Positions 36,536 to 45,252 of a stretch of 64,000 nt of DNA are shown in pieces; within the stretch, counting starts at the first letter, position 1, and the number at the start of each line of letters is the position of its first letter. The notes below the pieces were generated by a model. The model worked only from the letters and a program-made list of their open reading frames with translations. It had not been told where the DNA came from and searched no databases. The translations under genes and the position numbers were made by a program. The DNA comes from AWTP1-13 sp963840445 (lineage in GTDB: Bacteria > Pseudomonadota > Alphaproteobacteria > Rhizobiales > Hyphomicrobiaceae), in assembly GCA_963840445.1 (NCBI GenBank), contig CAWIZC010000001.1:62001-126000 (forward strand), given 5' to 3'.

Positions 36536-37696
36536 ATGCGTGAACGGTGGTGCAAGTTTGTCGGGATTGCCGGTGCAGCAATCGCCTTGGCGGCGGCGCC
36601 GGCGCACAGCGAGATCGTCGTGGGCGTCGTGACGTCCCAGACGGGTCCGGTGTCTTCGATCGGCATCCCTTACGGGCGGGGCATTGCCGCCGGTTATGCC
36701 TATGCCAGCGAAGTCGGGGGCGAGAAGATTCGCTACATCCTGCTCGACGACGCGTCCGATCCCTCAACTTCGACCAAGAATGCCCGCAAGCTGATCGAGG
36801 AGGAGAAGGTCGACATCCTGATCGGCACGGCCGGAGCACCGGCCTCGACCGCCATGGTCGGTGTTGCCACCGAACAAAGCGTACCGATGATCGCCTTTGC
36901 GCCGGTTTCCTCCGTCCCGAAGCCCGGCGGCGTGCCATGGGCGATCTCGGTGCCGCAGCAGCCGTCGCTGATGGTCGGCGTCGTGGTTGAGCAGATGCAT
37001 AAGATGGGCGTCAAGAATGTCGGCTTTGTCGGTTTCAGCGACGCCTGGGGCGATCTCGTCTACAACAACCTCAAGGCGACCGCCGAGCCGCTCGGCATGA
37101 CGGTGCAGACCAACGAGCGCTACGCTCGCGCGGATACGTCGGTCACCGCGCAAGTCCTGAAAGTGGTCGCCGCCAAGCCCGACGGGTTCATGGGCGGCGG
37201 CTCGGGGACCGGCGGCGCTCTGCCCTATCTCGCGCTCAGCGAGCGTGGCTATAAGGGGCCGATCTTCGGCACCCCGGCGCTGATCAATCCTGATTTCGTG
37301 CGCCTTGCCGGCAAGTCGGCGGAGGGCCTGATCGCAAGCACCGGCCCGATCACGGTGGTCGAGCAATTGGCTGACGACCATCCGAACAAGAAGATGGGTT
37401 TGGCCTTCAAGGAGGTGCACCTGAAGGCCACGGGCGTGCCGTCGACGGACGGGTTCTCCGCCTATTCGTTCGATGCCTGGCTGCTGCTGATCGATGCAGC
37501 CAAGCGGGCGCTGCCGAAAGCCAAGCCTGGCACAGCAGAGTTCCGTGCAGCCTTGCGCGAGGCAATCTACAGCACCTCGGAGGTGGTCGGCACACACGGC
37601 GTGTACACGTACCGCCCGGAAAGCCACCTCGGCACGGACCGGCGTGCGCTGGTTCTGGTCCAGCTGGAGCAGGGGCAGTGGAAGCTGCTCAAGTAG
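36536..37696 (+). CDS. Branched-chain amino acid-type ABC substrate-binding protein (LivK-like)
   Basis: ATG 36536 is preceded by AAAGGGAGA; the signal peptide (residues 1-26, ending AAAPAHS) leads to EIVVGVVTSQTGPVSSIGIPYGRG, the usual mature start of type I periplasmic binding proteins of the LivJ/LivK group. The length is 386 residues. It lies on the opposite strand from livH, livMG and livF but in the same cluster, so it most likely serves that importer. Ligands in this branch include amino acids, aromatic acids and amides; none can be singled out. Confidence 0.85.
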   Translation: MRERWCKFVGIAGAAIALAAAPAHSEIVVGVVTSQTGPVSSIGIPYGRGIAAGYAYASEVGGEKIRYILLDDASDPSTSTKNARKLIEEEKVDILIGTAGAPASTAMVGVATEQSVPMIAFAPVSSVPKPGGVPWAISVPQQPSLMVGVVVEQMHKMGVKNVGFVGFSDAWGDLVYNNLKATAEPLGMTVQTNERYARADTSVTAQVLKVVAAKPDGFMGGGSGTGGALPYLALSERGYKGPIFGTPALINPDFVRLAGKSAEGLIASTGPITVVEQLADDHPNKKMGLAFKEVHLKATGVPSTDGFSAYSFDAWLLLIDAAKRALPKAKPGTAEFRAALREAIYSTSEVVGTHGVYTYRPESHLGTDRRALVLVQLEQGQWKLLK

Positions 37697-37742
37697 GCCG
37701 GCAGCACGATGCAGGCTCGGGGTGGGTACAGCTTTGCTGACC

Positions 37743-39059
37743 TCAACCGAGCCGGCTCGGCAGCCAGGTGGCAATTCCCGGCAGCCAGAGCAGCAGGGCC
37801 AGCAGCAGGATGCTCATCACGACATAGGGCACGACGGCGCGGAAGATGTCGGCCATCGTCACCTCGGGCGGTGACACGCCCTTCATGGTCATCAGCAGCA
37901 GGCCGTGCGGCGGCAGCAAAAGTCCGAGCTGCATGCAGATCAGAAACAGCACGCCGAACCAGATCGGGTCGATGCCGAGCCGCTGCACGATCGGCATGAA
38001 CACCGGCAGCGTGATCAGCATCATGCTGACTTGGTCCACGAAGATGCCGAGGAAGATGAGCAGCGCCATCATGCCGATCAGGATGGCAAATGGGGACAGG
38101 CCCTGACCGAGAATGGCGGCGACCAGACCGTCGGTGGCGCCCGAGAAGCTCAGGATCTGGGAGAAGGTGGTGGCACCCAGAATGATGAACAGGATCATGC
38201 CGGTGATGGCCACCGTGCCCTTCAGCGATTTCATCAGCGCCTCGAGGGTCAGCGCGCGATAGAGCAGCGCGAGCCCCATGGTCGCCAAAGCGCCAAGTGC
38301 TGCCGATTCCGTCGGCGTTGCCCAGCCGCCCGACATGGCGCCGACCACGACCACGAAGATCGACACCAGCGGCAGCACGTAAAGCACCAGCAGGCGCCAG
38401 CCGCTGGCACCCTGGGCCTTGGCCGGCGCAGGCGGGGCCCACTCCGGCCTTAGGATTGCGGCGACGATGATGTAGGCGACGAACGCCACGCTCAGGATGA
38501 GGCCGGGGACGACGCCGCCGATCAGCAGCTTGGAAATCGAGATGCCCGACAGGCTTCCGAGCAGAACGGTCAACGCCGATGGCGGGATCAGCATATCGAC
38601 GGCGCCGATGGCCATGATCGGTCCGGTGGCGAAGGCCGGACGGTAGCCGCGCGCCAGCATGACGGGCAGCATCAGCGAGCCCAGCATGGCGGTGGTAGCA
38701 ATCGTCGACCCAGAAATGGCCGAGAACACCGTGCCGGCGACGACGGCGATCACGGCCAGCCTGCCCGGCACCTGCCGGATGAGCCGCTCCACGCCGTCGA
38801 TGACGTTGAGGGCAAGGCCGGTGTGGAACAGGATCTCGCCCATCAGGATGAAGAGCGGTATCGGGGTGAGCGAGAAGCTCATCACCGAGATCACGCTGTT
38901 GCGCACGATCTGCATCAACCCTGCGTCACCGCCCAGGAACAGCGCGGCCCCGACGATGTTGATGGCCACGAACGACAGGGCCACCGGCATGCCGAGGAAC
39001 AGCAGCGCCGTCGATCCGCCGAGCAGCAGCAGTGCCGCCATCTGCCAAGACATCGCCAT
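37743..39059 (-). CDS. dctM: TRAP transporter large permease subunit DctM
   Basis: A 438-residue membrane protein with about 12-13 hydrophobic segments and the DctM pattern (LFLGMPVALSFVAINIVGA near residue 20, ISGSTIATTAMLGSLMLPVM near 115, a helical re-entrant region in the second half). It forms the sodium-coupled channel with DctQ. It is the last gene of the minus-strand run and is convergent with the LivK-like gene across 46 bases. Confidence 0.92.
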   Translation of the reverse strand: MAMSWQMAALLLLGGSTALLFLGMPVALSFVAINIVGAALFLGGDAGLMQIVRNSVISVMSFSLTPIPLFILMGEILFHTGLALNVIDGVERLIRQVPGRLAVIAVVAGTVFSAISGSTIATTAMLGSLMLPVMLARGYRPAFATGPIMAIGAVDMLIPPSALTVLLGSLSGISISKLLIGGVVPGLILSVAFVAYIIVAAILRPEWAPPAPAKAQGASGWRLLVLYVLPLVSIFVVVVGAMSGGWATPTESAALGALATMGLALLYRALTLEALMKSLKGTVAITGMILFIILGATTFSQILSFSGATDGLVAAILGQGLSPFAILIGMMALLIFLGIFVDQVSMMLITLPVFMPIVQRLGIDPIWFGVLFLICMQLGLLLPPHGLLLMTMKGVSPPEVTMADIFRAVVPYVVMSILLLALLLWLPGIATWLPSRLG

Positions 39060-39080
39060 CGGTAGAACTCCCAGGGGCGG

Positions 39081-39596
39081 CTAGGCGGCCGACACCGCTT
39101 CGTCGCGCGGGCCGGCGTCCGAGCCGGCGAGGCGATGCATGCGAAACACGAATTCGGCGGCAACCAGCACGAATGCCGCCGGCATGGCCGCAAGCATCCA
39201 CCACTCCGGCAGCACCAGCGTCTTCATGCTGATGGCGCCGGCCGCATAGCTCGCGGCCATGACCCGCCAGCCGTACCAGACGAAGTAGAGCGCGCATGCC
39301 AGCCCAAGCACATCCGCGATCCATTCCATGGCGTAGGCGATGCGCTTGGGCACGGCGCGCAGGACGATGTCCACGCGGATGTGCTGTCCACGTCGCAACA
39401 GCCACGGCGCGGACAGCAGCGTCACCAGATAGAGGATGTACTCGGAGACCTCGTTGCTCCAGCTGACGCCGCCGGCGCCGGCGTTGCGCAGAATAACGTC
39501 GGCGCCGATCATCAGCGTCATGATGAGCACCAGCACCGCGGCGAGCAGCATCAGGGCGTCGAGCAACGCCCCGAACCAGCGTGACAGCGCGCTCAT
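39081..39596 (-). CDS. dctQ: TRAP transporter small permease subunit DctQ
   Basis: This 171-residue protein has four hydrophobic segments and the family motif region NAGAGGVSWSNEVSEYILY near residue 35. It lies 21 bases before dctM and 25 bases after dctP, as expected for co-expressed TRAP subunits. Confidence 0.9.
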   Translation of the reverse strand: MSALSRWFGALLDALMLLAAVLVLIMTLMIGADVILRNAGAGGVSWSNEVSEYILYLVTLLSAPWLLRRGQHIRVDIVLRAVPKRIAYAMEWIADVLGLACALYFVWYGWRVMAASYAAGAISMKTLVLPEWWMLAAMPAAFVLVAAEFVFRMHRLAGSDAGPRDEAVSAA

Positions 39597-39621
39597 GGCG
39601 GGCCCCCTTCCCGGCCTTCTC

Positions 39622-40593
39622 TCAGTTCGCCTTGACGAACAGCTCCTTCAGCTTCGGCCCGTGCTCAGGGCTTTGCTTGATCACGCCGGCCCAGCCCGCC
39701 TCGAAGGCCTTCTTGCGATACTCGGCCGCCTGGGCGTCGGAGAACTTGATCACCTGGATGCCGGCGGCCGCCTGCTTGGCGGTTTCAGCCTCGTTCTCCT
39801 TGGTCACCTCAGCCGCCTGCGCCTCGATCCACGCCGCGGCGTCGGCGATCACTTTCTTCTGCTGGTCGTTGAGCTTGGCCCAGCTCGCCTTGTTGATGAG
39901 GATGCTCACCTCGGCGCTGTAGAAGCCGGGATCGACGCGGAACTTGGTCTTCTCGTGCCAGCCGAGGTCGAAGATGCCGGTGATCGGCCAGCCGTAGCCG
40001 TCGACCACGCCGCGCTCGAGCGCGGTGTACACCTCGCCCGGCGCGGTCTGCACGACGGTAGCACCCAACGCCTGGAAGAAGTCGCGGTAGACCGGCGTGA
40101 TGCGCAGCTTCAATCCGGTCAGGTCGGGCCCGCTGATGGATTTGGTCAGGTACAGATGGAACGGGTTGTTGTCGATGTGCCGCGCCAGCATGATGGCGTT
40201 CATCTTCTCATCGTAGAGCTTTGCCATGTAGTCGAAGCCGCCGTTGGTGCGCAGCTCCTGCATCGGCCGCTCGGTGAGCTTCCAGGCGTCGGCTTCCGGC
40301 ATCACGTTGGTGTAGAAGGCACCCGTCGCGTTGGCGAGGTCGACGACGCCGCCCTTCAGCGCATTACCGACCTCGAACGGCGGCATCGCCTTCGGGCCGC
40401 CGATGTAGTTGATCTGGATCACGCCCTTGCCATCGGCGTTGACCTTGTCGATGAAGCGCTCGAAGCCCCTCGAATAGAACGTCTTCTCCGCAAAGGCCGT
40501 GACAGCCTTCAGCGTCGTCTCCTGCGCCAGCGCGCTGTTCATCACGAAGGCGGTGGCCGCCGCGGCGAGACCACTCACAATCAAGCTACGCAT
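39622..40593 (-). CDS. dctP: TRAP transporter solute-binding protein DctP
   Basis: ATG 40593 follows AAGGGGAAGG; residues 1-24 are a signal peptide (SLIVSGLAAAATAFVMNSALAQ). The mature protein has the DctP fold with the arginine-containing ligand region LKLRITPVYRDFFQALGA, where a conserved Arg normally grips a carboxylate. Length is 323 residues. It sits immediately behind the MarR gene and the putative indole-acid operon on the same strand, so it may import the carboxylic acid that the operon degrades (inference). Confidence 0.9.
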   Translation of the reverse strand: MRSLIVSGLAAAATAFVMNSALAQETTLKAVTAFAEKTFYSRGFERFIDKVNADGKGVIQINYIGGPKAMPPFEVGNALKGGVVDLANATGAFYTNVMPEADAWKLTERPMQELRTNGGFDYMAKLYDEKMNAIMLARHIDNNPFHLYLTKSISGPDLTGLKLRITPVYRDFFQALGATVVQTAPGEVYTALERGVVDGYGWPITGIFDLGWHEKTKFRVDPGFYSAEVSILINKASWAKLNDQQKKVIADAAAWIEAQAAEVTKENEAETAKQAAAGIQVIKFSDAQAAEYRKKAFEAGWAGVIKQSPEHGPKLKELFVKAN

Positions 40594-40616
40594 GACCTTC
40601 CCCTTTTCCCGTTCCA

Positions 40617-41273
40617 CTAACTTGCCTTTTCGTCGGCCAGCACGAACTCGTGCATGGCCGCATCGATCTGGCCGGACTTGCCGGCGATAGCGTCGAGACG
40701 CCGCTTCAGCAGCGTTAAATTATGCAGCAGCTCCACGCGCGCTTCGTGCGACAGGTCGCCGAGCAGCGAGATCACCCACTCCTCGTGGCGCAGCGCCATC
40801 TTGCGGAACTGGGCGCGGCCTTCAGGTGTCAGCTGCACGATCACGGTGCGCTTGTCCGTCGAATGACCCTCGCGGAACACCAGCTTGTCGGCGACGAGTT
40901 TCTCGACCAGTCCGGTGATGGCGCCATTCGATACCAGCAGGCGTCGCGACAGCTCGGTCATGGTCAGGCCGTGTTCGAAACGGTCCAGCTGGGCCAGGAC
41001 GTCGAACCGCGCCAGCGAGGTGCTGAAGTCGCGGCGCAGTCTCGATTTCAGCACGTTCTCGATGCGGGTCGTGCAGGACAACAGACGCAGCCAGATCCTG
41101 ATCTCGATGTGTTGCGAGGTGCCATCGTCACGCTGCGTGCGCTGCCTAGTCCTGTTGGTGAGATCTGCAGCCGCTAGGCTGCCGAGGCCGGGCGTGTCGC
41201 CGAGCTCGGACGATCCAGCGACCGGGCTTCCCGGCGCCTGCGTGCGCTCGTGTGTCTTGTTCTTTTTCTTCAT
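40617..41273 (-). CDS. MarR-family transcriptional regulator
   Basis: The 218-residue product has an unusually long, charged N-terminal extension (about 60 residues, starting KKKNKTHERTQ) before the winged helix: LARFDVLAQLDRFEHGLTMTELSRRLLVS then NGAITGLVEKLVADKLVFREGHSTDKRTV (the beta wing). MarR proteins that govern aromatic and auxin catabolism repress their operon until a substrate or CoA-ester binds. Its place between the catabolic genes and the TRAP genes makes it the natural controller of both divergent operons; candidate sites are at 53487-53494 and 53752-53766. Confidence 0.88.
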   Translation of the reverse strand: MKKKNKTHERTQAPGSPVAGSSELGDTPGLGSLAAADLTNRTRQRTQRDDGTSQHIEIRIWLRLLSCTTRIENVLKSRLRRDFSTSLARFDVLAQLDRFEHGLTMTELSRRLLVSNGAITGLVEKLVADKLVFREGHSTDKRTVIVQLTPEGRAQFRKMALRHEEWVISLLGDLSHEARVELLHNLTLLKRRLDAIAGKSGQIDAAMHEFVLADEKAS

Positions 41274-41309
41274 GATCCAGCCAGTGCTTCCTGTTGATGC
41301 GCAGGCGCT

Positions 41310-42038
41310 TCAGATTGCCACCATGCCGACACTCGACCCGCCGCACACGTACAGCGTCTGGCCAGTGACATAGCCGTTCTCGCGGTCGGCGAAGAACATC
41401 ACCGCACGCGCCACATCGCCGCTGCGCCCGAGGCGCCGCACGGGAATAGCCTCCGCCAGCGCCGTCTCGCGCGGGCTGCCTTTGGGTATGACCTCGTGAA
41501 ACATCTCCGTGCCGGAGATGGGACCTGGCGCCACGGCGTTGGCGGTGATGCCGAAGGGCGCCAGCTCCAGCGCCCAGGTGCGCGTCAGGCCGATCATACC
41601 GGCCTTGGTCGCCGAATACGCCGAGCGCGTCGCAGCGCCCAGCGCTGCCCGGGACGACATCATGATGATGCGACCGAACCCGCGGCTCTTCATGCCGGGC
41701 AGCGCGGCCTGCACCAAGTGCAGGGCGGCGCCGAGGTGCAACTGCGTAAGGGCGTGCAGGTCCTCTCGCGTGACCTCGGGCAGCAGGTTCGGCCGGATGG
41801 CGCCGGCGTTGTGCACCACATGCGTCACGGGCCGCTGTGCGGCTCGGTTCGCCGCGTCGCGTGTCGCCGCATCATCGAGCAGGTCGACCTCGATCGACGA
41901 CAGGCGCTCATGCTGCCAGTCCGGCTTGCGCAGGTCGAGCGAGACGACCTCGTAGCCGGCTGCCAGCAGGTGCCGGCAGATCTCGGCGCCGATGCCGCTC
42001 GCGCCGCCCGTGACGACGGCGAGGTTGCGCTCGCTCAT
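41310..42038 (-). CDS. Short-chain dehydrogenase/reductase (classical SDR)
   Basis: A complete 242-residue SDR: glycine-rich TGGASGIG at residues 10-17, HNAGA near 76-80, the catalytic Ser at 128/129 (MMSSR), and YSATK with Tyr141 and Lys145. The ATG at 42038 overlaps the cyclase-family stop by four bases, so it is co-translated with the indole-acid operon. Its likely role is oxidation or reduction of a hydroxyl/keto intermediate, but the position in the pathway is not defined. Confidence 0.9.
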   Translation of the reverse strand: MSERNLAVVTGGASGIGAEICRHLLAAGYEVVSLDLRKPDWQHERLSSIEVDLLDDAATRDAANRAAQRPVTHVVHNAGAIRPNLLPEVTREDLHALTQLHLGAALHLVQAALPGMKSRGFGRIIMMSSRAALGAATRSAYSATKAGMIGLTRTWALELAPFGITANAVAPGPISGTEMFHEVIPKGSPRETALAEAIPVRRLGRSGDVARAVMFFADRENGYVTGQTLYVCGGSSVGMVAI

Positions 42039-42823
42039 GCGCGGCCTCCGGAGACGAGGGCCAGCACGCGCAGCGGACTGCCGCTCCCCTGCTTGATCTT
42101 GAGAGGGGCGGCGATGATCACCGCGCCCTTGGGCGGGAGCAGGTCCAGATTGGTCAGGCACTGCAGGCCGTAGCGTCCCTTGCCGTGCATGTAGAAGTGC
42201 GCCGGAAACGGCGGATTGAAATGGTGCGCCTGGCCGGCGTCGGTGCCGATCGTCTCGGTGCCGAAGCCGTGCACGTCGCGCTGCTCCACCAGCCACTTCA
42301 CGACCTCGGGGTCGGGACCTGGCGTGTGCGCGCCGTCCTCGCGCAGGCCGGCATAGTCGGCATACGATTTCTTCGACCAGTCGGTGCGCAGCAACACCCA
42401 GGAGCCGGGCTCGATCTCCCCGTGCTTCTTCTCCCACGCCTCGACGAAGGGGATGGTGAGCAGGAAGTCGGGGTCTGCGGCCGCCTCTTTCGAGCAGTCG
42501 ATGACTACCGCCGGCGCGACGAAGTTCCTGGCGGGTATCGTATCGACGGCGTTGTCGGGCAGGTCCTTGCCGGATACCCAATGGATCGGCGCGTCGAAGT
42601 GCGTGCCGGTATGCTCGCCGACCGTGAAATTGTTCCAGTACCAGGCCGGGCCGCGCTCGTCGTAGCGGGAAATCTCCTCGAGGCGGAACGGTGCGCCCTG
42701 GCCGAACTCGGGTGGCAGCACGATGGTCGGAAACTCGGGTGTCAGGGTCTGCGTCAGGTCGATGACGCGGATGCTGCCGGAGGCGATTCCCTTGGCAAAC
42801 GCGAGCAGGCTCGATTTGGACAT
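42035..42823 (-). CDS. Cyclase-family metal hydrolase (isatin hydrolase / kynurenine formamidase-like)
   Basis: The metal-binding signature HTGTHFDAPIHW occupies residues 71-82 (pattern HxGTHxDxPxH), and the C-terminal His/Glu region GTDAGQAHHFNPPFPAHFYMH follows in the usual place. The family (Pfam Cyclase) contains bacterial kynurenine formamidase and isatin hydrolase, both amide hydrolases on indole or tryptophan-derived compounds. ATG 42823 follows GAGGAAA. At 262 residues it is of normal length. Within an operon holding a Rieske dioxygenase and a 2-oxoacid oxidoreductase, isatin to isatinate is the reaction I favour (inference). Confidence 0.85.
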   Translation of the reverse strand: MSKSSLLAFAKGIASGSIRVIDLTQTLTPEFPTIVLPPEFGQGAPFRLEEISRYDERGPAWYWNNFTVGEHTGTHFDAPIHWVSGKDLPDNAVDTIPARNFVAPAVVIDCSKEAAADPDFLLTIPFVEAWEKKHGEIEPGSWVLLRTDWSKKSYADYAGLREDGAHTPGPDPEVVKWLVEQRDVHGFGTETIGTDAGQAHHFNPPFPAHFYMHGKGRYGLQCLTNLDLLPPKGAVIIAAPLKIKQGSGSPLRVLALVSGGRA

Positions 42824-42832
42824 GGCGTTTCC

Positions 42833-44075
42833 TCAGCTTGCCAGCTCGCGCTCGAGCGCCTTCGGGTTGACGGCAAGGCGCGCGCGCACGTCCTCAGCCA
42901 CATCGCCAACGAAAACGTCCTCGAGCCCTCTCTGGAGGGCATCGACCACGGCACGCGCCAGGGCGGCGGGCGTCACCTTGGGCGGCGGCACGGTCTGGAA
43001 CCATTCCGTCTCGAGCGGCCCGAAGAACACATTGACCATGCGTACGCCGCCGGGGCGCAGCTCGGCCCGCAGGCTTTGCGTCGCCGACAGGCACGCGGCT
43101 TCGACGGACGAATAGGCGCCGTAGTCTGGCCAGTTCATCAGGGCGTACACCGACAGCAGATTGACGATCGCCGTGGCGGAGCTGACGCCGTCGGCGCCGC
43201 GCGACCGCATCACCGGCCCGAAGGCCTGCGCCAGACGCATCAGCCCGAAGAAGCGCACGTCCATCTCCTCGCGGGCGATGCTGATGCCGCGGCGATCCAT
43301 GATGCCGCCGGTGCGGATGTGCTCGGCCGTATTGACGATGATGTCGATGCGCCCGCCGTTCTGCTCGGCCTGTTCTGCCACGGACTCGGTGTCGGTCATG
43401 TCGAGCGGTACGATCTCCGTGCGCTCGATGCCGCGCAGGGCCTCCATGCCAGGGAAGCGGCTTCCACGCATCGGCAATGCCGACGAACACAATGCTTGCG
43501 CCCGCCTCCGAGAAGGCCTTCGCCATCGCTTGCCCGACCGCCGTTCGCCCGTCCGTGATGAGCACGCGGCGGAACTTAGGATCGCAGGTCAGCTCGCGCA
43601 GCTGGGGATCGTCCTGCATGTGCGGTGTGTCCTTGTCCGGCAACGCAAGCACCACCGGCGCGCCGCTCTTGTCGAGTTTCAACTCGAGGCGCACGCGCGC
43701 GCCCTCCCTGGTGTCGCCATGCAGATGCGCGACCAGCACCGGTCCCGCGTCGAGCTTCACCGTGCCGATGCGCCAGGGCGTACGCTCGCGGAAATAGGGA
43801 TCGCTCGAGACCCGCACGGTGGTTTCCGCCACTAGCGTGCCGCGCGGCTCGACGTCCCTGTAGGGCAGGCGCGGCGACAGGCAGCCCGGGCACGCGTCGC
43901 GCGGCGGATAGACGATCGTGCCGCAATCGGCGCAGGTCTGCAGCGCAAACCGACCCTCGGCAGCAGCGGCCGTCAAGCCTTGCGCGGTGCGGCTGCGCGC
44001 GGCTTGTGGGCTGAGCGGCAGGCGAGTCTTCCTGAGCGGGTTTTTGCGCTTCGGGCGCGCCAGCGGCTTGGTCAT
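42833..44075 (-). pseudogene. DUF35 OB-fold/zinc-ribbon domain fused to a degenerate SDR domain, frameshifted
   Basis: The N-terminal part (residues 1-160) is a zinc-ribbon OB-fold protein: Cys48, Cys51, Cys62 and Cys65 in CADCG...CPGC, then WRIGTVKLDAGPVLVAHLHG. DUF35 proteins are obligate partners of thiolase-fold enzymes. The second part resembles an SDR but departs from it: ITDGRTAVGQ replaces the glycine motif, NTAE replaces NNAG, and YSSVE replaces YxxxK, so the catalytic Lys is Glu. One extra base near 43460 interrupts the frame; without it DAWKRFPGMEALRG is continuous to the stop at 42833. The ATG at 44075 overlaps the thiolase-fold stop by four bases. The domain pairing is unusual and suggests a structural or substrate-channelling role for the SDR part. 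Confidence 0.78.
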
Positions 44076-45252
44076 GCGGCCCTCGCCAGTATGGCAGCGC
44101 CAGACGCCAGGCCGCGGTCGTAGTTGATCATACCGAAGCCGGACACGAGGCCGAGGTTGGCGTCGGGCACCTGCGTGCCAAGCGCCGTGCCGGTCAGCTG
44201 CCGGATCGCCTCGACCAAGCCCAGGTATCCGCCGGCCGCGCCGGCCTGGCCGACCGACAGCTGGCCGCCGCAGGTGTTGTGTGGGAACGAGCCATCGTTG
44301 GTCAGCGTGTGCGAACGCACGAACTCCGCGCCATCGCCCTTCTTGCAGAAACCCAGATCCTCGAACTGCATCATCGAGATGACGGGATAGTCGTCGTAGG
44401 TCTCGACGAAGTCGACGTCCTCCGGTGTCACGCCGGCCATCGACCACAGCTCGCCGGCATCCACCGCCCAGCCGCCGCGCACCTGCATCGCATCGTCCGC
44501 GAAGGCATTGTGCCGCTCGATGGTGGATAGCAGGCGTACCGGCTTTAGCCCGAGCGCACGGCAGCTGCCTCGCGGCAGACCAGGAAGGCTTCCGCGCCCG
44601 CGCACGGCATCACGCAGTCGAACAGGTGAATGGGATCGGAGATGGACCGCGCCGACATATACTCGTCGAGCGTCAGCCTCTTCTTCATCAGCGCGTGCGG
44701 GATGGCCATGGCGTTGTCGCGCTGGGCCACGCATATCTTGCCGAAGTCCTCGCGCCTGGCGCCGTAGGTGTTCATGTAGTTCCTGGCGATCAGGGCGAAT
44801 GAGGCATTGGCACCGCCCGAGCCATAGGGATAGACGGCGTCTTGGGCAAAGCGGGAGAACGTCGAGAGCGTCTTTCGGAACGAGTCGACGTGGTTGGTGT
44901 CGCCGGCAACGCAGGCCACGAACTCGGCATCGCCCGCCTGCACCGCGCGCGCTGCCCGGCGCAGAGCGACAATGGCGCTGGCGCCGCCGAACGGCACGTG
45001 ATCCAGCCAGCGCGGCGACAGGCCGAAGTGCTGGGTCAGGCCGATGGCCGTGTCAGGTCCGATCGTGAAGCTCGACACCGACAAGCCGTCGAGGTCCTTC
45101 GGACGAAGCCCGGTCTGATTGGTCAGTGCCTGCAGCGCGCGGCCGATCCACCAATGCGCGCTGTTGGTCGAGTAGCGCCGATAGGGAATGGTGACGGGCG
45201 CGCAGACGGCGACGCCGTCGTAGCCAGTCCGTGTGCTCGCGGTTTTGCTCAT
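44072..45252 (-). pseudogene. Thiolase-fold protein lacking catalytic Cys and His (putative retro-aldolase), frameshifted
   Basis: It resembles SCP-x/lipid-transfer-type thiolases (about 393 residues), but where thiolases have the nucleophilic Cys (CxSG) it reads FGGASAI near residue 87; the GHPxGATG His motif is VGQAGAAGG near 333, and the C-terminal Cys-x-Gly is GFGMINYD. So thiolytic cleavage is unlikely. The steroid enzyme Ltp2 has the same loss, needs a DUF35 partner, and performs a retro-aldol cleavage of a tertiary beta-hydroxyacyl-CoA; here a DUF35 gene overlaps by four bases. One missing C near 44570 breaks the frame; restoring it gives CREAAARALGLKPVRLL. The ATG at 45252 overlaps the CoA ligase stop. 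I predict cleavage of dioxindole-3-acetyl-CoA to isatin and acetyl-CoA (inference). Confidence 0.78.
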
